From Robertmurraya_A mangrovi (GTDB lineage Bacteria > Bacillota > Bacilli > Bacillales > Cytobacillaceae): a stretch of 64,000 nucleotides of DNA. Where the stretch lies: assembly GCF_034427655.1 (NCBI RefSeq), contig NZ_JAXOFX010000007.1, forward strand, positions 135,472 to 199,471, in the 5' to 3' direction. The position numbers and the translations under genes are program-made. This document shows, piece by piece, positions 52,403 through 62,120 of the stretch. Numbering within the stretch: position 1 is the stretch's first letter; each line of letters starts with the position of its first letter. The notes beneath the pieces were generated by a model. It ran no database searches and was not told where the DNA came from. It worked only from the letters and a program-made list of their open reading frames with translations.

Positions 52403-54820
52403 CTAATTTTTAGTTAATGGTCTTTTATTCACTGGCCTAATATTCCAAATATCATCCGCATATTGCTGAATAGTCCGGTCACTAGAAAAATGTCCCGAAC
52501 GTGAAATATTTAACAAACTCATTTTCAACCATTGGTTCTGATCCTTATATTTTAGTCCTACTTCTTTTTGAACATCAATATAAGAAGCAAAATCTCTTAA
52601 AACAAAGTATTGATCGTTTTCCATAATGAGCGAATCTGAAATCATCTCAAACTCATCTTCAACGTCCTCAAAAAATCCATTCGTTAACTGGTCTACCACT
52701 GTGCGTATTCTCTTATCATGATGGTAATACTCAAATGAACGATATCCACCATTTTGATAATAATCTAATACCTCTTCCGCAGTTAATCCAAAAATAAAAA
52801 TATTGTCATCTCCGACCATTTCTTTTATCTCAATGTTGGCTCCATCTAATGTACCTACAGTTAAAGCCCCGTTCATCATAAACTTCATGTTTCCAGTACC
52901 AGAAGCCTCTTTACTTGCAGTAGAGATTTGCTCACTCACATCTGCTGCTGGGAAGATCTCCTCTGCAAGAGATACGCGGTAATTTTCTAAGAAAACAACT
53001 CTAATTTGTCCTCTTACTACAGGATCATTATTTACTTTATCGGCTACTGAATTAATCAGCTTAATAATTTTTTTGGCGTAATAATAACCAGGTGACGCCT
53101 TAGCCCCAAAGATAAAAGTACGTGGATACATCGTAAATGATGAGTCTTCTTTTATGCGGTTGTATAAATACATAATGTGTAAAATATTTAGTAATTGCCT
53201 TTTATATGCATGGAGTCGCTTCACTTGAATGTCAAATATAGATGTTATATCAACATTTATTCCGGTTTGTTCCTTAATACGAGCAGCTAACTTGATTTTG
53301 TTCTCTTGTTTAACCATAAACAACTGATCTAAAAAGGCGGGATCATCCTGATAGCCTTCAAGCTCTAAAAGTTGATCTGGCTTACTTATCCACGAATCCC
53401 CGATTCCTTCACAAATGAGATTTGTTAGCTTTGGATTTGATTTTAACAGCCATCTTCTATGAGTAATTCCATTTGTTTTATTATTAAATTTTTCTGGATA
53501 CAGCTGATAAAAAGAGTTCATTTCTCGTTTTTTTAATATTTCTGTATGAATCTCAGCTACACCATTTACACTGTGTGATCCCACGATTGCTAGATGTGCC
53601 ATTTTCACCTGATCATGTGCAATAATGGCCATATTTTCGATTCGATTCCATTCACCAGGATATTTCTGCCATAGTTGCTGACAAAAACGCTCATTGATTT
53701 CATTTACAATCATATAGATTCTTGGTAATAATGGTTGGAAAATTCTAATGGGCCATTTCTCTAAAGCTTCAGCTAAAGTGGTGTGATTCGTGTAGGAGAT
53801 AGTTTGAGTAGTAATATGCCAAGCCTCTTCCCAACCCAAATTTTCTTCATCTAATAAAACACGCATGAGTTCTGGTATGGCTAGCACTGGATGAGTGTCG
53901 TTAATGTGAATCCCTACATGTTCATGTAAATCTTCTATTCTATTAAACTGCTTTCGGTAAGCACGTATAATGGATCTAATACTTGCAGAAACAAGGAAAT
54001 ACTGCTGTTTTAGTCTTAATATTTTTCCTTCATCATGAGTGTCATCAGGATATAAAAAATCTGAAACTGCTTCCGTCTCTCGTTTATATTTCATGATATC
54101 TTTATGAACAAGGTAAGGGGATGGCTCAGCACTCCATAGCCTTAATGTATTGACAGTATCAGTATTGTAACCGACAACTGGCACATCATAAGGAACCGCT
54201 GTAATCGTTTCAGCATCTACATGTCTAAAAGTAAGACGCCCATCTTTCTCTAACGTTTCAACCTTCCCCCAAAATGGGACTTCAATAGATAAATCTGCTT
54301 TCCTAACCTCCCAAACATGGCCATTTCGTAGCCACTGTTCGGGTAATTCAACTTGATATCCATCGACAATCTTTTGCTCAAACAGACCATGTTTATAGCG
54401 TATTCCACAACCATGTCCTGGAAGATTTAAGCAGGCTAAGGAATCTAGAAAGCATGCTGCCAGCCTACCAAGACCGCCATTTCCAAGAGCTGCATCAGCC
54501 TCAACCTCTTCTAAATCATCGAGATTGATTCCTAGTTCTGATAAGCCTTCCTGTACCACTTGGTCAACCCCTAAGTTTAGGAGATTATGCCTTAAAAGCT
54601 TTCCTAATAAAAATTCTATAGATAAATAATACACTTGTTTTTCCTTAGCTGAACGGTACTTCTCATTTGTTTTGATCCAATTAGAACTAACATATTCACG
54701 AATCATATTTCCTAATGTTTGATAACGATCTCGTTTAGAGCTCTCTTTAAAGCTCTTTCCACAAGTCATCTCAAGCCTTTGTAAAAACACTTCCTTAAAC
54801 TCGGTCTTATTAGAAAACAT
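52403..54820 (-). CDS. glgP: Glycogen phosphorylase
   Basis: This 805-aa enzyme releases glucose-1-phosphate from glycogen. The pyridoxal-phosphate lysine is in KEASGTGNMKFMMNG, and EADAALGNGGLGRLAACFLD is the N-terminal glycosyltransferase 35 hallmark. The ATG at 54820 follows AGGAGTGAGAG; ten open codons upstream (to 54850) are dispensable. It overlaps the 3' end of glgA by 11 bp and is the last gene of the glgBCDAP operon. Presence of breakdown and synthesis genes on one mRNA is as in B. subtilis, where the operon is made during sporulation. Confidence 0.96.
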   Translation of the reverse strand: MFSNKTEFKEVFLQRLEMTCGKSFKESSKRDRYQTLGNMIREYVSSNWIKTNEKYRSAKEKQVYYLSIEFLLGKLLRHNLLNLGVDQVVQEGLSELGINLDDLEEVEADAALGNGGLGRLAACFLDSLACLNLPGHGCGIRYKHGLFEQKIVDGYQVELPEQWLRNGHVWEVRKADLSIEVPFWGKVETLEKDGRLTFRHVDAETITAVPYDVPVVGYNTDTVNTLRLWSAEPSPYLVHKDIMKYKRETEAVSDFLYPDDTHDEGKILRLKQQYFLVSASIRSIIRAYRKQFNRIEDLHEHVGIHINDTHPVLAIPELMRVLLDEENLGWEEAWHITTQTISYTNHTTLAEALEKWPIRIFQPLLPRIYMIVNEINERFCQQLWQKYPGEWNRIENMAIIAHDQVKMAHLAIVGSHSVNGVAEIHTEILKKREMNSFYQLYPEKFNNKTNGITHRRWLLKSNPKLTNLICEGIGDSWISKPDQLLELEGYQDDPAFLDQLFMVKQENKIKLAARIKEQTGINVDITSIFDIQVKRLHAYKRQLLNILHIMYLYNRIKEDSSFTMYPRTFIFGAKASPGYYYAKKIIKLINSVADKVNNDPVVRGQIRVVFLENYRVSLAEEIFPAADVSEQISTASKEASGTGNMKFMMNGALTVGTLDGANIEIKEMVGDDNIFIFGLTAEEVLDYYQNGGYRSFEYYHHDKRIRTVVDQLTNGFFEDVEDEFEMISDSLIMENDQYFVLRDFASYIDVQKEVGLKYKDQNQWLKMSLLNISRSGHFSSDRTIQQYADDIWNIRPVNKRPLTKN

Positions 54821-56258
54821 GACTCTCACTCCTGGAAATGATTTCAGCATAAAGGTGATTATACTTAAATGCAGATTGGGCCCAACTATGGTCGATGTTC
54901 ATTGCATTTTTCACAAGACTATTCCACGTTCTTTTTTGTTGGTAGAACTTTATAGCTCTTCGAATTGTAAACAACATATCGTGGGCATTAAAATTAGTAA
55001 AAGTAAAACCATTACCTTTGCCTGAATACTCATCATATGAGTATACGGTATCATTTAGACCACCCGTTTCCCTGACAATAGGAATGGAACCATATCGCAT
55101 CGCAATCATTTGTCCTAATCCACATGGTTCAAATAGAGAAGGCATTAAAAACATATCGCCCGCAGCATAAATTTGGTGAGCTAAGCCTTCATCGAACCCA
55201 ATATACGCTTTAAACTGTTCTGGATAGTGATATTCCATCGTTCTGAAATAGTCTTCAAAGGCAGGGTCACCTGTGCCTAGAACAATAAATTGGATTTCTT
55301 CAGACATGATTTCTTGAAACACACATTTTACAAGATCAAGTCCCTTTTGTTGAGTTAATCGAGTAATCATCACCATTAAAGGAATATCCTTTTCTGGAAG
55401 TCCAAATCGACGTTGTATATCGAGTTTATTTATTCTTTTATTTTTCAATGTTGTAGGATTATACGTTTTAGTCAAATATGAATCTGAATCAGGATTATAA
55501 AATTCATCATCTATACCATTTACAATGCCTTCTAAATCACTAGCTCTTCGTTCGAGAAGACCATTCAACTTTTCTCCATAATAGTCTGTTTGTATTTCTT
55601 TCATATAGGTAGGGCTTACCGTTGAAATTTTATCTGCTGCCACAATCGCTGCCTTCATAAAGTTGATGTGTCCATAAAACTCCAATTGATCAGAATTAAA
55701 GTATTTATCCTCTAACCCCAATAAATCTCCTAAAGCCCCTTGTGGCATAATGCCTTGAAATTGCAGGTTATGAATGGTGAATACCGTTCGTATAAATTCA
55801 TAGCCTTTTCGACTTTGATATTCCACTCTTAGTAAAAAAGGAATCATTCCAGTATGCCAATCATGACAATGAATGACATCTGGAAAATAGTTTAGATGTG
55901 ATAAACTTTCTAAAACAGCTCGGTTAAAGTAGGCAAAACGTTCACCATCGTCAAAGAACCCATAAAGCTGATTACGCTTAAAATAGTATTCATTGTCAAC
56001 TAAATAGAAAGTAACTCCCTCAAATGTCACTTCCTCTATTCCACAATACTGTTTTCTCCAGCCTACATTCACTGTAAATTCTGCTATCTTACTGCTTGTT
56101 TTCAAAAGCTCTTCTGAAATCGTTCCATATTTAGGAAGGATGACTCTAACTTCTGTTCCGAGTTTCTTTAATTCTTTCGGAAGTGAACCTGCAACATCTG
56201 CAAGTCCACCTGATTTTATAAATGGAACACATTCAGAAACAGCAAATAATACTTTCAC
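54810..56258 (-). CDS. glgA: Glycogen synthase (ADP-glucose)
   Basis: This 482-aa GT5-family enzyme extends alpha-1,4-glucan from ADP-glucose. The substrate motif KSGGLADVAGSLPKEL is at about residues 15-30, and the C-terminal domain has SLFEPCGLGQMIAMRYGSIP and RETGGLNDTV. The GTG start overlaps the glgD stop by 4 bp. It should be cotranscribed with its neighbours. Confidence 0.96.
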   Translation of the reverse strand: MKVLFAVSECVPFIKSGGLADVAGSLPKELKKLGTEVRVILPKYGTISEELLKTSSKIAEFTVNVGWRKQYCGIEEVTFEGVTFYLVDNEYYFKRNQLYGFFDDGERFAYFNRAVLESLSHLNYFPDVIHCHDWHTGMIPFLLRVEYQSRKGYEFIRTVFTIHNLQFQGIMPQGALGDLLGLEDKYFNSDQLEFYGHINFMKAAIVAADKISTVSPTYMKEIQTDYYGEKLNGLLERRASDLEGIVNGIDDEFYNPDSDSYLTKTYNPTTLKNKRINKLDIQRRFGLPEKDIPLMVMITRLTQQKGLDLVKCVFQEIMSEEIQFIVLGTGDPAFEDYFRTMEYHYPEQFKAYIGFDEGLAHQIYAAGDMFLMPSLFEPCGLGQMIAMRYGSIPIVRETGGLNDTVYSYDEYSGKGNGFTFTNFNAHDMLFTIRRAIKFYQQKRTWNSLVKNAMNIDHSWAQSAFKYNHLYAEIISRSESHVF

Positions 56259-57283
56259 GACTTCATCAACGCCCCTTGTATTGTTCCTTTACGTATAACA
56301 TAAGGTGACTCAACAGAACCAATCATAATAGTACCAGGCTCTATCTTTACATCCTTGTCTAAAATCACCGATTCTAACACACAATTTTCACCAATTTGAC
56401 TCTTCTGCATAATAATACAATTTTTCACAGTAGACCCTTTACCAATCTTAACTGCTCTCGAAATCAGGCTATTTTCCACATTACCTTCAATGAGACATCC
56501 ATTTGCAATCATTGAATTTCGTACAAAAGCACCCTTTAAATACCGTGTGGGTGGTTCATCTTTTACTTTCGTGTAAATAGGCTGATCCTTTAAAAACAGT
56601 TGTTTCCATACATCAGGTTTAAGGAGATTCATACTTGTTTCGTAATAAGCTTGAATGGAATCAATTTGCTTCGCATACCCACTATATTCATAGTGACATA
56701 GTTTATAAGCATGATTGATATCTGTTACAACATCTCGCATACATGTATAACCAGTCATATCTCGGTTTTCGATTAAGTCCATTAGCAAAGAAGTTTTCAC
56801 CAAATACATTTGGAGTGACTTACTATTATTTCTAATCTCAGTAATATCACAGCCACTGTTCACATGCCATTTGAGCACTGGTTTAAAATTCATATTGAAC
56901 ACAGTAAAACAATTTGAAATTAAAGCGTACTCTTGTGTACTTCTATGGAAAAAATCTATATTAGCGGCAAAATGATTAAAAGAACCAATTCCCTTACTTG
57001 AACCATCTATAATCGGTGAAGGAAAAAAGAAAAGGCCATCTCTTTTTCTATTTAAATCCCAGTTTTTTCCTGACCCTAAATGATCCATTAGTGAACGGTA
57101 TTGAAACTTTGGAAAAATAGCAACACTTTTAATACCTGAATTCACCATATTAGATAATATAAAATCGATTAAACGATATCTTCCACCGAACGGTACCGCA
57201 GCAAGTGAACGATGAAGAATCAGTTCCTCTAAATCTTCATGATAAGTTGTAGCATCAATAACTCCCAGTAATTTATTACTCAA
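56255..57283 (-). CDS. glgD: Glucose-1-phosphate adenylyltransferase subunit GlgD
   Basis: A 342-aa homologue of GlgC that forms a hetero-oligomer with it in Gram-positive bacteria. It shows RSLAAVPFGGRYRLIDFILS and GSGKNWDLNRKRDG, but the N-terminal catalytic GGKGSRL loop of GlgC is replaced (VIDATTYHEDLEEL), so GlgD is expected to be weakly active or inactive alone and to stimulate GlgC. A left-handed beta-helix of hexapeptides ends the protein. The start is TTG after GGGGTGATC. Confidence 0.94.
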   Translation of the reverse strand: MSNKLLGVIDATTYHEDLEELILHRSLAAVPFGGRYRLIDFILSNMVNSGIKSVAIFPKFQYRSLMDHLGSGKNWDLNRKRDGLFFFPSPIIDGSSKGIGSFNHFAANIDFFHRSTQEYALISNCFTVFNMNFKPVLKWHVNSGCDITEIRNNSKSLQMYLVKTSLLMDLIENRDMTGYTCMRDVVTDINHAYKLCHYEYSGYAKQIDSIQAYYETSMNLLKPDVWKQLFLKDQPIYTKVKDEPPTRYLKGAFVRNSMIANGCLIEGNVENSLISRAVKIGKGSTVKNCIIMQKSQIGENCVLESVILDKDVKIEPGTIMIGSVESPYVIRKGTIQGALMKS

Positions 57284-57342
57284 CTAGATCACCCCAAGTT
57301 TTATCTCTTATTTCCCAAAATCAACATGTACTAAGCTTATTA

Positions 57343-58488
57343 TTAAGAATAAATTTCTTTCAACATCTCTTCTGTAACTAGGACTATCTCATCTATCTCT
57401 GTCGAAGCCCTAATCACTGTTCCATCTGGTACTTTCATATTTGAAGGTACAATCGCTTTTTCGATAAAGCAGTTTCTCCCTACAATAGCATCTGGCATAA
57501 TAACAGATTCTCGAACCATTGAACCACTTTCAACTTTTACCCCTTGAAATAAAACGGATTTCTCTACGTCACCTTCAACTGTACACCCTTCGTTAATGAG
57601 GGATTCAGTCACTTCTGCTTCAGGAGAAATATACTGAGGCGGATGATTAGGGTTAACTGAGTAAATTCTCCAATTATAATCAAATAAATTTAGTTCACAG
57701 TTTTCATCTAGGAGATCCATATTGGCTTCCCACAGACTCTTAACTGTCCCCACGTCTTTCCAATATCCACTGAATGGATAAGCAAATAGTTTCTTTTTCT
57801 CATCTAATAATAGAGGAATCACATCTTTACCAAAGTCATGGCTAGATTCAGGATTACGATCATCCATTTCCAAATAGTCCTTTAAAATAGACCAGTTAAA
57901 AATATATATACCCATCGAAGCTAAATTATTTTTGGCAAATTGTGGCTTTTCATCAAACTCGGTTATTCTCATATCTTGGTTAGTATTCATAATCCCAAAG
58001 CGACTAGTTTCTTCCCATGGAACCTCAATAACCGAAATCGTAACATCTGATCCTTTTTCAATATGATACTCAAGCATAAGTTCATAATCCATTTTATAAA
58101 TGTGATCACCAGATAAAATGAGCACATACTCTGGATCGTACTGTTTTAAATAATTCATATTTTGATAAATGGCACTAGCTGTTCCTGTATACCATTTAAC
58201 CTCGGAAGATTCACTATAAGGAGGAAGGACTGTAACCCCTCCGTTTTTGCGATCGAGATCCCAAGCACTACCTATACCGATATATGAATTCAAAACTAGA
58301 GGCTGATATTGCGTTAACACACCCACTGTATCAATACCAGAATTCGTACAATTACTTAAAGTAAAATCTATAATTCTATACTTTCCTCCAAATGGTACGG
58401 CTGGTTTTGCTAAACTTTTAGTTAAAGAGCTAAGCCTGCTTCCCTTTCCTCCTGCTAATAACATTGCTACGCACTTCTTCTTTACCAT
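57343..58488 (-). CDS. glgC: Glucose-1-phosphate adenylyltransferase GlgC
   Basis: This 381-aa enzyme makes ADP-glucose from glucose-1-phosphate and ATP, the first step of glycogen synthesis. The catalytic loop AGGKGSRLSSLTKSLAKPAV is at about residues 12-31; GDHIYKMDY binds substrate, and EFDEKP and GYWKDVGT are further catalytic motifs. The C-terminus is the hexapeptide beta-helix. It overlaps the end of glgB by 59 nt. ATG 58488 follows GGAAGGGT. Confidence 0.95.
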   Translation of the reverse strand: MVKKKCVAMLLAGGKGSRLSSLTKSLAKPAVPFGGKYRIIDFTLSNCTNSGIDTVGVLTQYQPLVLNSYIGIGSAWDLDRKNGGVTVLPPYSESSEVKWYTGTASAIYQNMNYLKQYDPEYVLILSGDHIYKMDYELMLEYHIEKGSDVTISVIEVPWEETSRFGIMNTNQDMRITEFDEKPQFAKNNLASMGIYIFNWSILKDYLEMDDRNPESSHDFGKDVIPLLLDEKKKLFAYPFSGYWKDVGTVKSLWEANMDLLDENCELNLFDYNWRIYSVNPNHPPQYISPEAEVTESLINEGCTVEGDVEKSVLFQGVKVESGSMVRESVIMPDAIVGRNCFIEKAIVPSNMKVPDGTVIRASTEIDEIVLVTEEMLKEIYS

Positions 58489-60373
58489 TACCCTTCCTCT
58501 CCTTCCGATGCTTTACTGGTCGTAATATAGAAATCCCAAATGGTGGGATTGTCATCTTGATTGAAAATGGCTTTCCATGAAACACTTTATCTTCTGCGAG
58601 TATGACCTTTTTATTAACTACTCCAGTTCCACCAAACTGGATCTCATTGCTGTTAAAAACTTCTCTATATGACCCTGCTTTTGGAACACCCACTATGTAG
58701 TCTTCATATGTGTGATTTTTAAAATTACATACAATAACTAAGAAGTCATCCTCTAAATTTCCCTTTCGAATAAAGGAGAAAATAGACTGATTATAGTTAT
58801 GAACATCAATCCATTCAAACCCTTCAGAAAGGTGATCTAGCTCAAACAAAGGTTTTGAACGCTTGTAAATTTTCATTAACTCTTTCACATAATCATTTGT
58901 CTTCCTATGCATCTCAAAATCTAATAGATTCCAATCTAATTGTTCTTTATCCTTCCATTCAGAAAACTGTCCGAACTCAAAGCCCATAAACAACAGTTTT
59001 TTTCCAGGGTGGGCCATCATAAATCCTAGTAATAGCCTTAGTTGAGCAAATTTTTCCCAATAGTCTCCTGGCATTTTATTTAAAAGTGATTTCTTTCCAT
59101 GCACAACTTCATCATGTGAAAAAGGTAAGACAAAATTCTCCGAGAAAGCATACATGAGAGAAAAGGTTACTTTTTCGTGAAGCTTTGAACGTTCATTAGG
59201 ATGGCTCTCCATATAATCCAAAATGTCGTTCATCCACCCCATATTCCATTTATAATTAAATCCTAAGCCTCCATAATGAATAGGGGCAGTCACCTGTGGC
59301 CAATCTGTAGAATCTTCGGCTATCATTAGTACACTCGAATCATAATGAAAAACCGTTTTGTTCAATTTCTTTAAAAAGTCAGTACCAAATGTATTCTCTT
59401 TGTTTTCTGAGTTCGGCCAAAAAATAATGTTAGATACAGCATCTACACGAAATCCATCGATATGATAGTATTCCATCCAAAATCTAGCGTTAGATATTAA
59501 ATAACTCTGTACTTCTGTTTTTCCAAGATCAAAGTTTGCTGTTCCCCAAGTAAAATTTTCTCTATCCATAACGGTTTCGTATTCATATAAATACGTACCA
59601 TCAAAGCGGTGGAGTCCATGCTCATCCTTACAAAAATGTCCAGGAACCCAGTCCATAATGACACCAATATTATTTTGATGACAGAGATCAATAAAGTACA
59701 TGAGATCATGAGGAGTCCCATAACGACTAGTAACCGAGTAATAACCAGTCCCTTGATAACCCCAAGAAATATCGAGCGGATGCTCAACAAGAGGTAACAA
59801 CTCAATATGTGTAAAACCATGATCAAGAACATATGGTATTAAATCATTCGCTAACTCACAATACGTCAGAAACGTTCCGTCCTCTTTTTTCTTCCACGAA
59901 CCAATATGTAACTCGTAAATAACCATTGCATTAGAGTACACTTTCTTTCTATTCTTCATTTGTAACCATCGCTGATCCTTCCACTGATAGCCATCTAGTG
60001 TATATACAATGGATGCAGTATTCGGACGAACCTCTGAATAAAAAGCAAATGGATCTGACTTTATTAACTTTTCACCGTTTGATGTGGTGATTTCATACTT
60101 ATAATAGGAACCCTCAAGGTCTTGCTCAACAATGAGCATCCATATTCCTTCGTTATTCAATTTTTCAAAACTGTATCCCGTTCCGTTCCAGCTATTAAAA
60201 TCCCCCAATAACTGAACGTTCTTGGCATTTGGTGCCCATACACAAAAACGGGTGCATAATTTGTTATTCGTATGAATTACATGTGCTCCAAACAACCGAT
60301 AACTCTCGAAGTAATTCCCCTCATGGAACAGATGCACTTGGTAATTGGTCGGAATCAATAAATCGACTGACAC
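58430..60373 (-). CDS. glgB: 1,4-Alpha-glucan branching enzyme
   Basis: This 647-aa GH13 enzyme introduces alpha-1,6 branches. An N-terminal carbohydrate-binding module (FCVWAPNAKNVQLLGDFNSW) leads to the TIM barrel with DWVPGHF, the nucleophile region DGFRVDAVSN, the acid MIAEDST and FSHDEV. The C-terminus continues past the all-beta domain into a basic tail (HRKERKGNGKEEVRS) that overlaps glgC. GTG 60373 follows GGGCGGGG. First gene of the glg operon. Confidence 0.96.
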   Translation of the reverse strand: MSVDLLIPTNYQVHLFHEGNYFESYRLFGAHVIHTNNKLCTRFCVWAPNAKNVQLLGDFNSWNGTGYSFEKLNNEGIWMLIVEQDLEGSYYKYEITTSNGEKLIKSDPFAFYSEVRPNTASIVYTLDGYQWKDQRWLQMKNRKKVYSNAMVIYELHIGSWKKKEDGTFLTYCELANDLIPYVLDHGFTHIELLPLVEHPLDISWGYQGTGYYSVTSRYGTPHDLMYFIDLCHQNNIGVIMDWVPGHFCKDEHGLHRFDGTYLYEYETVMDRENFTWGTANFDLGKTEVQSYLISNARFWMEYYHIDGFRVDAVSNIIFWPNSENKENTFGTDFLKKLNKTVFHYDSSVLMIAEDSTDWPQVTAPIHYGGLGFNYKWNMGWMNDILDYMESHPNERSKLHEKVTFSLMYAFSENFVLPFSHDEVVHGKKSLLNKMPGDYWEKFAQLRLLLGFMMAHPGKKLLFMGFEFGQFSEWKDKEQLDWNLLDFEMHRKTNDYVKELMKIYKRSKPLFELDHLSEGFEWIDVHNYNQSIFSFIRKGNLEDDFLVIVCNFKNHTYEDYIVGVPKAGSYREVFNSNEIQFGGTGVVNKKVILAEDKVFHGKPFSIKMTIPPFGISILRPVKHRKERKGNGKEEVRSNVISRRKGKQA

Positions 60374-60850
60374 TCTATTCCCCGCCCTACTCTTTAATTT
60401 CTTTCACTTTCCTGTATTATTCTAGGAAGTATTTTAATATCCTTGTAAAAGTTTTTTAAATTTTAAGACAGTTTCTACAACAATCTGCTATATGTCGGGA
60501 GAAAATATTGAACTTCTCGTTCATTCGACAGCATTCCCCTATAATTTCTTCTACAAATTTGATAATTGAAAGAAAAAATATTTTTCATTGAATAATAAAT
60601 TTTAGTCACTTACAACGGAATTTATGAAAGAAATTTTGTAATACTAATAAAAAAAGATATTTATGAATGGTTAAAATATTTTGACAATAATAGTATTTTT
60701 GTATGAGTGAATAGGTTTAATTGGAGGATTAACTCGTTGGAATTTGTTGCTTTGGGAGTTATGTATGATTTCTGCATACAGACTTATTAGTCACATGCGG
60801 ACTATAGATAGGACTTATATCGGATACTATTTTTTTGCAGGAAAAGCAAA
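60374..60850. other. Intergenic region upstream of glgB, no confident gene
   Basis: AT-rich and mostly closed in all frames. It should contain the glg promoter, which I cannot fix. Two tiny frames near 60740-60890 (17 and 38 codons) follow GGAGG-like runs but are not supported. Confidence 0.4.
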
Positions 60851-60901
60851 AAGGGGCTGTTCAAAAAGTCATTATAAAAATGACTTTTGAGCACAGTCCC
60901 C
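60847..60901. repeat. Long hairpin, possible terminator or IS-end remnant
   Basis: GGGGCTGTTCAAAAAGTCATT and AATGACTTTTGAGCACAGTCCCC fold into a ~20-bp imperfect stem. On the minus strand it is followed by TTTTTGCTTTT, so it can terminate. The end GGGGCTGTTCAAAAAGTC resembles the inverted ends of some insertion sequences; no transposase is present. Confidence 0.6.
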
Positions 60902-60950
60902 GTTTTATTAGGTTAGTTCTCATACTTTGATGGGTTTAGTAAGGTTGTCC

Positions 60951-61078
60951 GTTGATTTCCGGTCCAGTCACTCGCTTTCCGCGGGGAGGAAGTCAAGCCT
61001 CCTCGACGTGCCGTCTGTGGGGTCTCGACCTTCCTCTCCATCCCGCAGGAGTCAAGTGCCTTCCCTTCCAAACAACTC
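60951..61078. repeat. Interspersed GC-rich repeat, copy 3
   Basis: Begins GTTGATTTCCGGTCCAGTCA and ends CCTTCCAAACAACTC. It shares GCCTCCTCGACGTGCCGTC, GTGGGGTCTCG and CCGCAGGAGTCAAGTGCC with copy 2, and the reverse complement of copy 1. The open frames across it are products of its base composition. Confidence 0.85.
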
Positions 61079-61114
61079 TGTGCTTTATACTAAGTCATAT
61101 TTTCCGAAATAAAC

Positions 61115-61148
61115 AAAAAGAGTTGCTGCATAAGCAACAACTCTTTTT
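61115..61148 (-). terminator. Terminator of the tRNA operon
   Basis: On the minus strand AAAAAGAGTTGTTGC / GCAGCAACTCTTTTT, 15-bp stem with one G-T pair, ending in T5, 4 nt after the last tRNA. Confidence 0.92.
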
Positions 61149-61152
61149 GTAA

Positions 61153-61224
61153 TGACCCATACGGGATTCGAACCCGTGTTACCGCCGTGAAAGGGCGGTG
61201 TCTTAACCGCTTGACCAATGGGCC
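61153..61224 (-). tRNA. tRNA-Glu (UUC)
   Basis: A 72-nt cloverleaf with anticodon TTC, acceptor GGCCCAT/ATGGGTC and T-loop GGTTCGAATCC. The 3' CCA is not encoded. Last tRNA of the array. Confidence 0.96.
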
Positions 61225-61231
61225 AAATATA

Positions 61232-61322
61232 TGGCGGAGAAGGAGGGATTTGAACCCTCGCGCCGGTTACCCGACCTACACCCTTAGCAGGGGCGCCTCT
61301 TCAGCCTCTTGAGTACTTCCCC
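61232..61322 (-). tRNA. tRNA-Ser (GCU)
   Basis: 91 nt with a long variable arm (class II), anticodon GCT, acceptor GGGGAAG/CTTCTCC, encoded CCA. Confidence 0.96.
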
Positions 61323-61325
61323 ATA

Positions 61326-61400
61326 TGGCTCCGCAGGTAGGACTCGAACCTACGACCGTTCGGTTAACAGCCGAATGCTCTACCACTGAGCTACTGCGGA
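61326..61400 (-). tRNA. tRNA-Asn (GUU)
   Basis: 75 nt, anticodon GTT, acceptor TCCGCAG/CTGCGGA, encoded CCA. Confidence 0.97.
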
Positions 61401-61416
61401 ATAATATAATCTATAC

Positions 61417-61493
<77 letters not shown>

Positions 61494-61496
61494 AAA

Positions 61497-61570
61497 TGGA
61501 GCGGGTGATGGGAATCGAACCCACGACATCAGCTTGGAAGGCTGAGGTTTTACCATTAAACTACACCCGC
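61497..61570 (-). tRNA. tRNA-Gly (UCC)
   Basis: 74 nt, anticodon TCC, acceptor GCGGGTG/CACCCGC, encoded CCA. Confidence 0.97.
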
Positions 61571-61581
61571 GTTACTATAAA

Positions 61582-61658
61582 TGGGGCGACTGATGGGAAT
61601 CGAACCCACGAATGTCGGAACCACAATCCGATGCGTTAACCACTTCGCCACAATCGCC
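61582..61658 (-). tRNA. tRNA-His (GUG)
   Basis: 77 nt including the extra 5' G(-1) that pairs with C73, the tRNA-His identity feature; anticodon GTG; encoded CCA. Confidence 0.97.
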
Positions 61659-61685
61659 ATGGTCTTACATAAGGATAAATTCAAA

Positions 61686-61761
61686 TGGTGGCTCAGGACG
61701 GAATCGAACCGCCGACACAAGGATTTTCAGTCCTTTGCTCTACCAACTGAGCTACTGAGCC
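61686..61761 (-). tRNA. tRNA-Phe (GAA)
   Basis: 76 nt, anticodon GAA, acceptor GGCTCAG/CTGAGCC, encoded CCA. Confidence 0.97.
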
Positions 61762-61766
61762 GTAAA

Positions 61767-61842
61767 TGGCGGTCCCGACGGGAATCGAACCCGCGATCTC
61801 CTGCGTGACAGGCAGGCATGTTAACCGCTACACCACGGGACC
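61767..61842 (-). tRNA. tRNA-Asp (GUC)
   Basis: 76 nt, anticodon GTC, acceptor GGTCCCG/CGGGACC, encoded CCA. Confidence 0.97.
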
Positions 61843-61857
61843 ACTTAAGATGGATTA

Positions 61858-61931
<74 letters not shown>

Positions 61932-61944
61932 ATAATAGTATTAA

Positions 61945-62071
61945 TTTCATATTGCACATGCTCTTTGTTTAAGCATAGACTATTCCGATTAACCGCCCCG
62001 ATTTCAGAAAAAATCTCAAGAAGTGGCTCAATCGGTGCGCTGTAGAGTAATCGAAGAAGCATATTCGATCG
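61945..62071 (-). repeat. tRNA-array spacer element E1
   Basis: A 127-bp segment between the intact initiator tRNA gene and a second copy of its 5' end. Its part nearest the fragment aligns with E2 (63216-63347): both have CTCAAGAAG-GGCTC and CGA-CA blocks. On the minus strand one frame reads LLRLLYSAPIEPLLE. See findings. Confidence 0.7.
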
Positions 62072-62098
62072 TGCTCCACCCCGCGATAATAGTATTAA
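62072..62098 (-). pseudogene. 5' fragment of initiator tRNA plus its upstream spacer (duplication)
   Basis: The 27-nt stretch TGCTCCACCCCGCG plus 13 following bases is identical to 61918-61944. It holds the first 14 nt of the initiator tRNA and its leader. It cannot form a tRNA. Confidence 0.85.
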
Positions 62099-62120
62099 CA
62101 TTATTTTTTTGTAAAATAAA

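Noticed and set aside
60740..60890. Two tiny frames (17 and 38 codons) after GGAGG-like runs
   Set aside because: No similarity I recognise, and the longer one ends inside the 60847 hairpin.
60927..61152. Two plus-strand frames over repeat copy 3
   Set aside because: GC-rich repeat with stop-free frames; different copies do not keep the frame.
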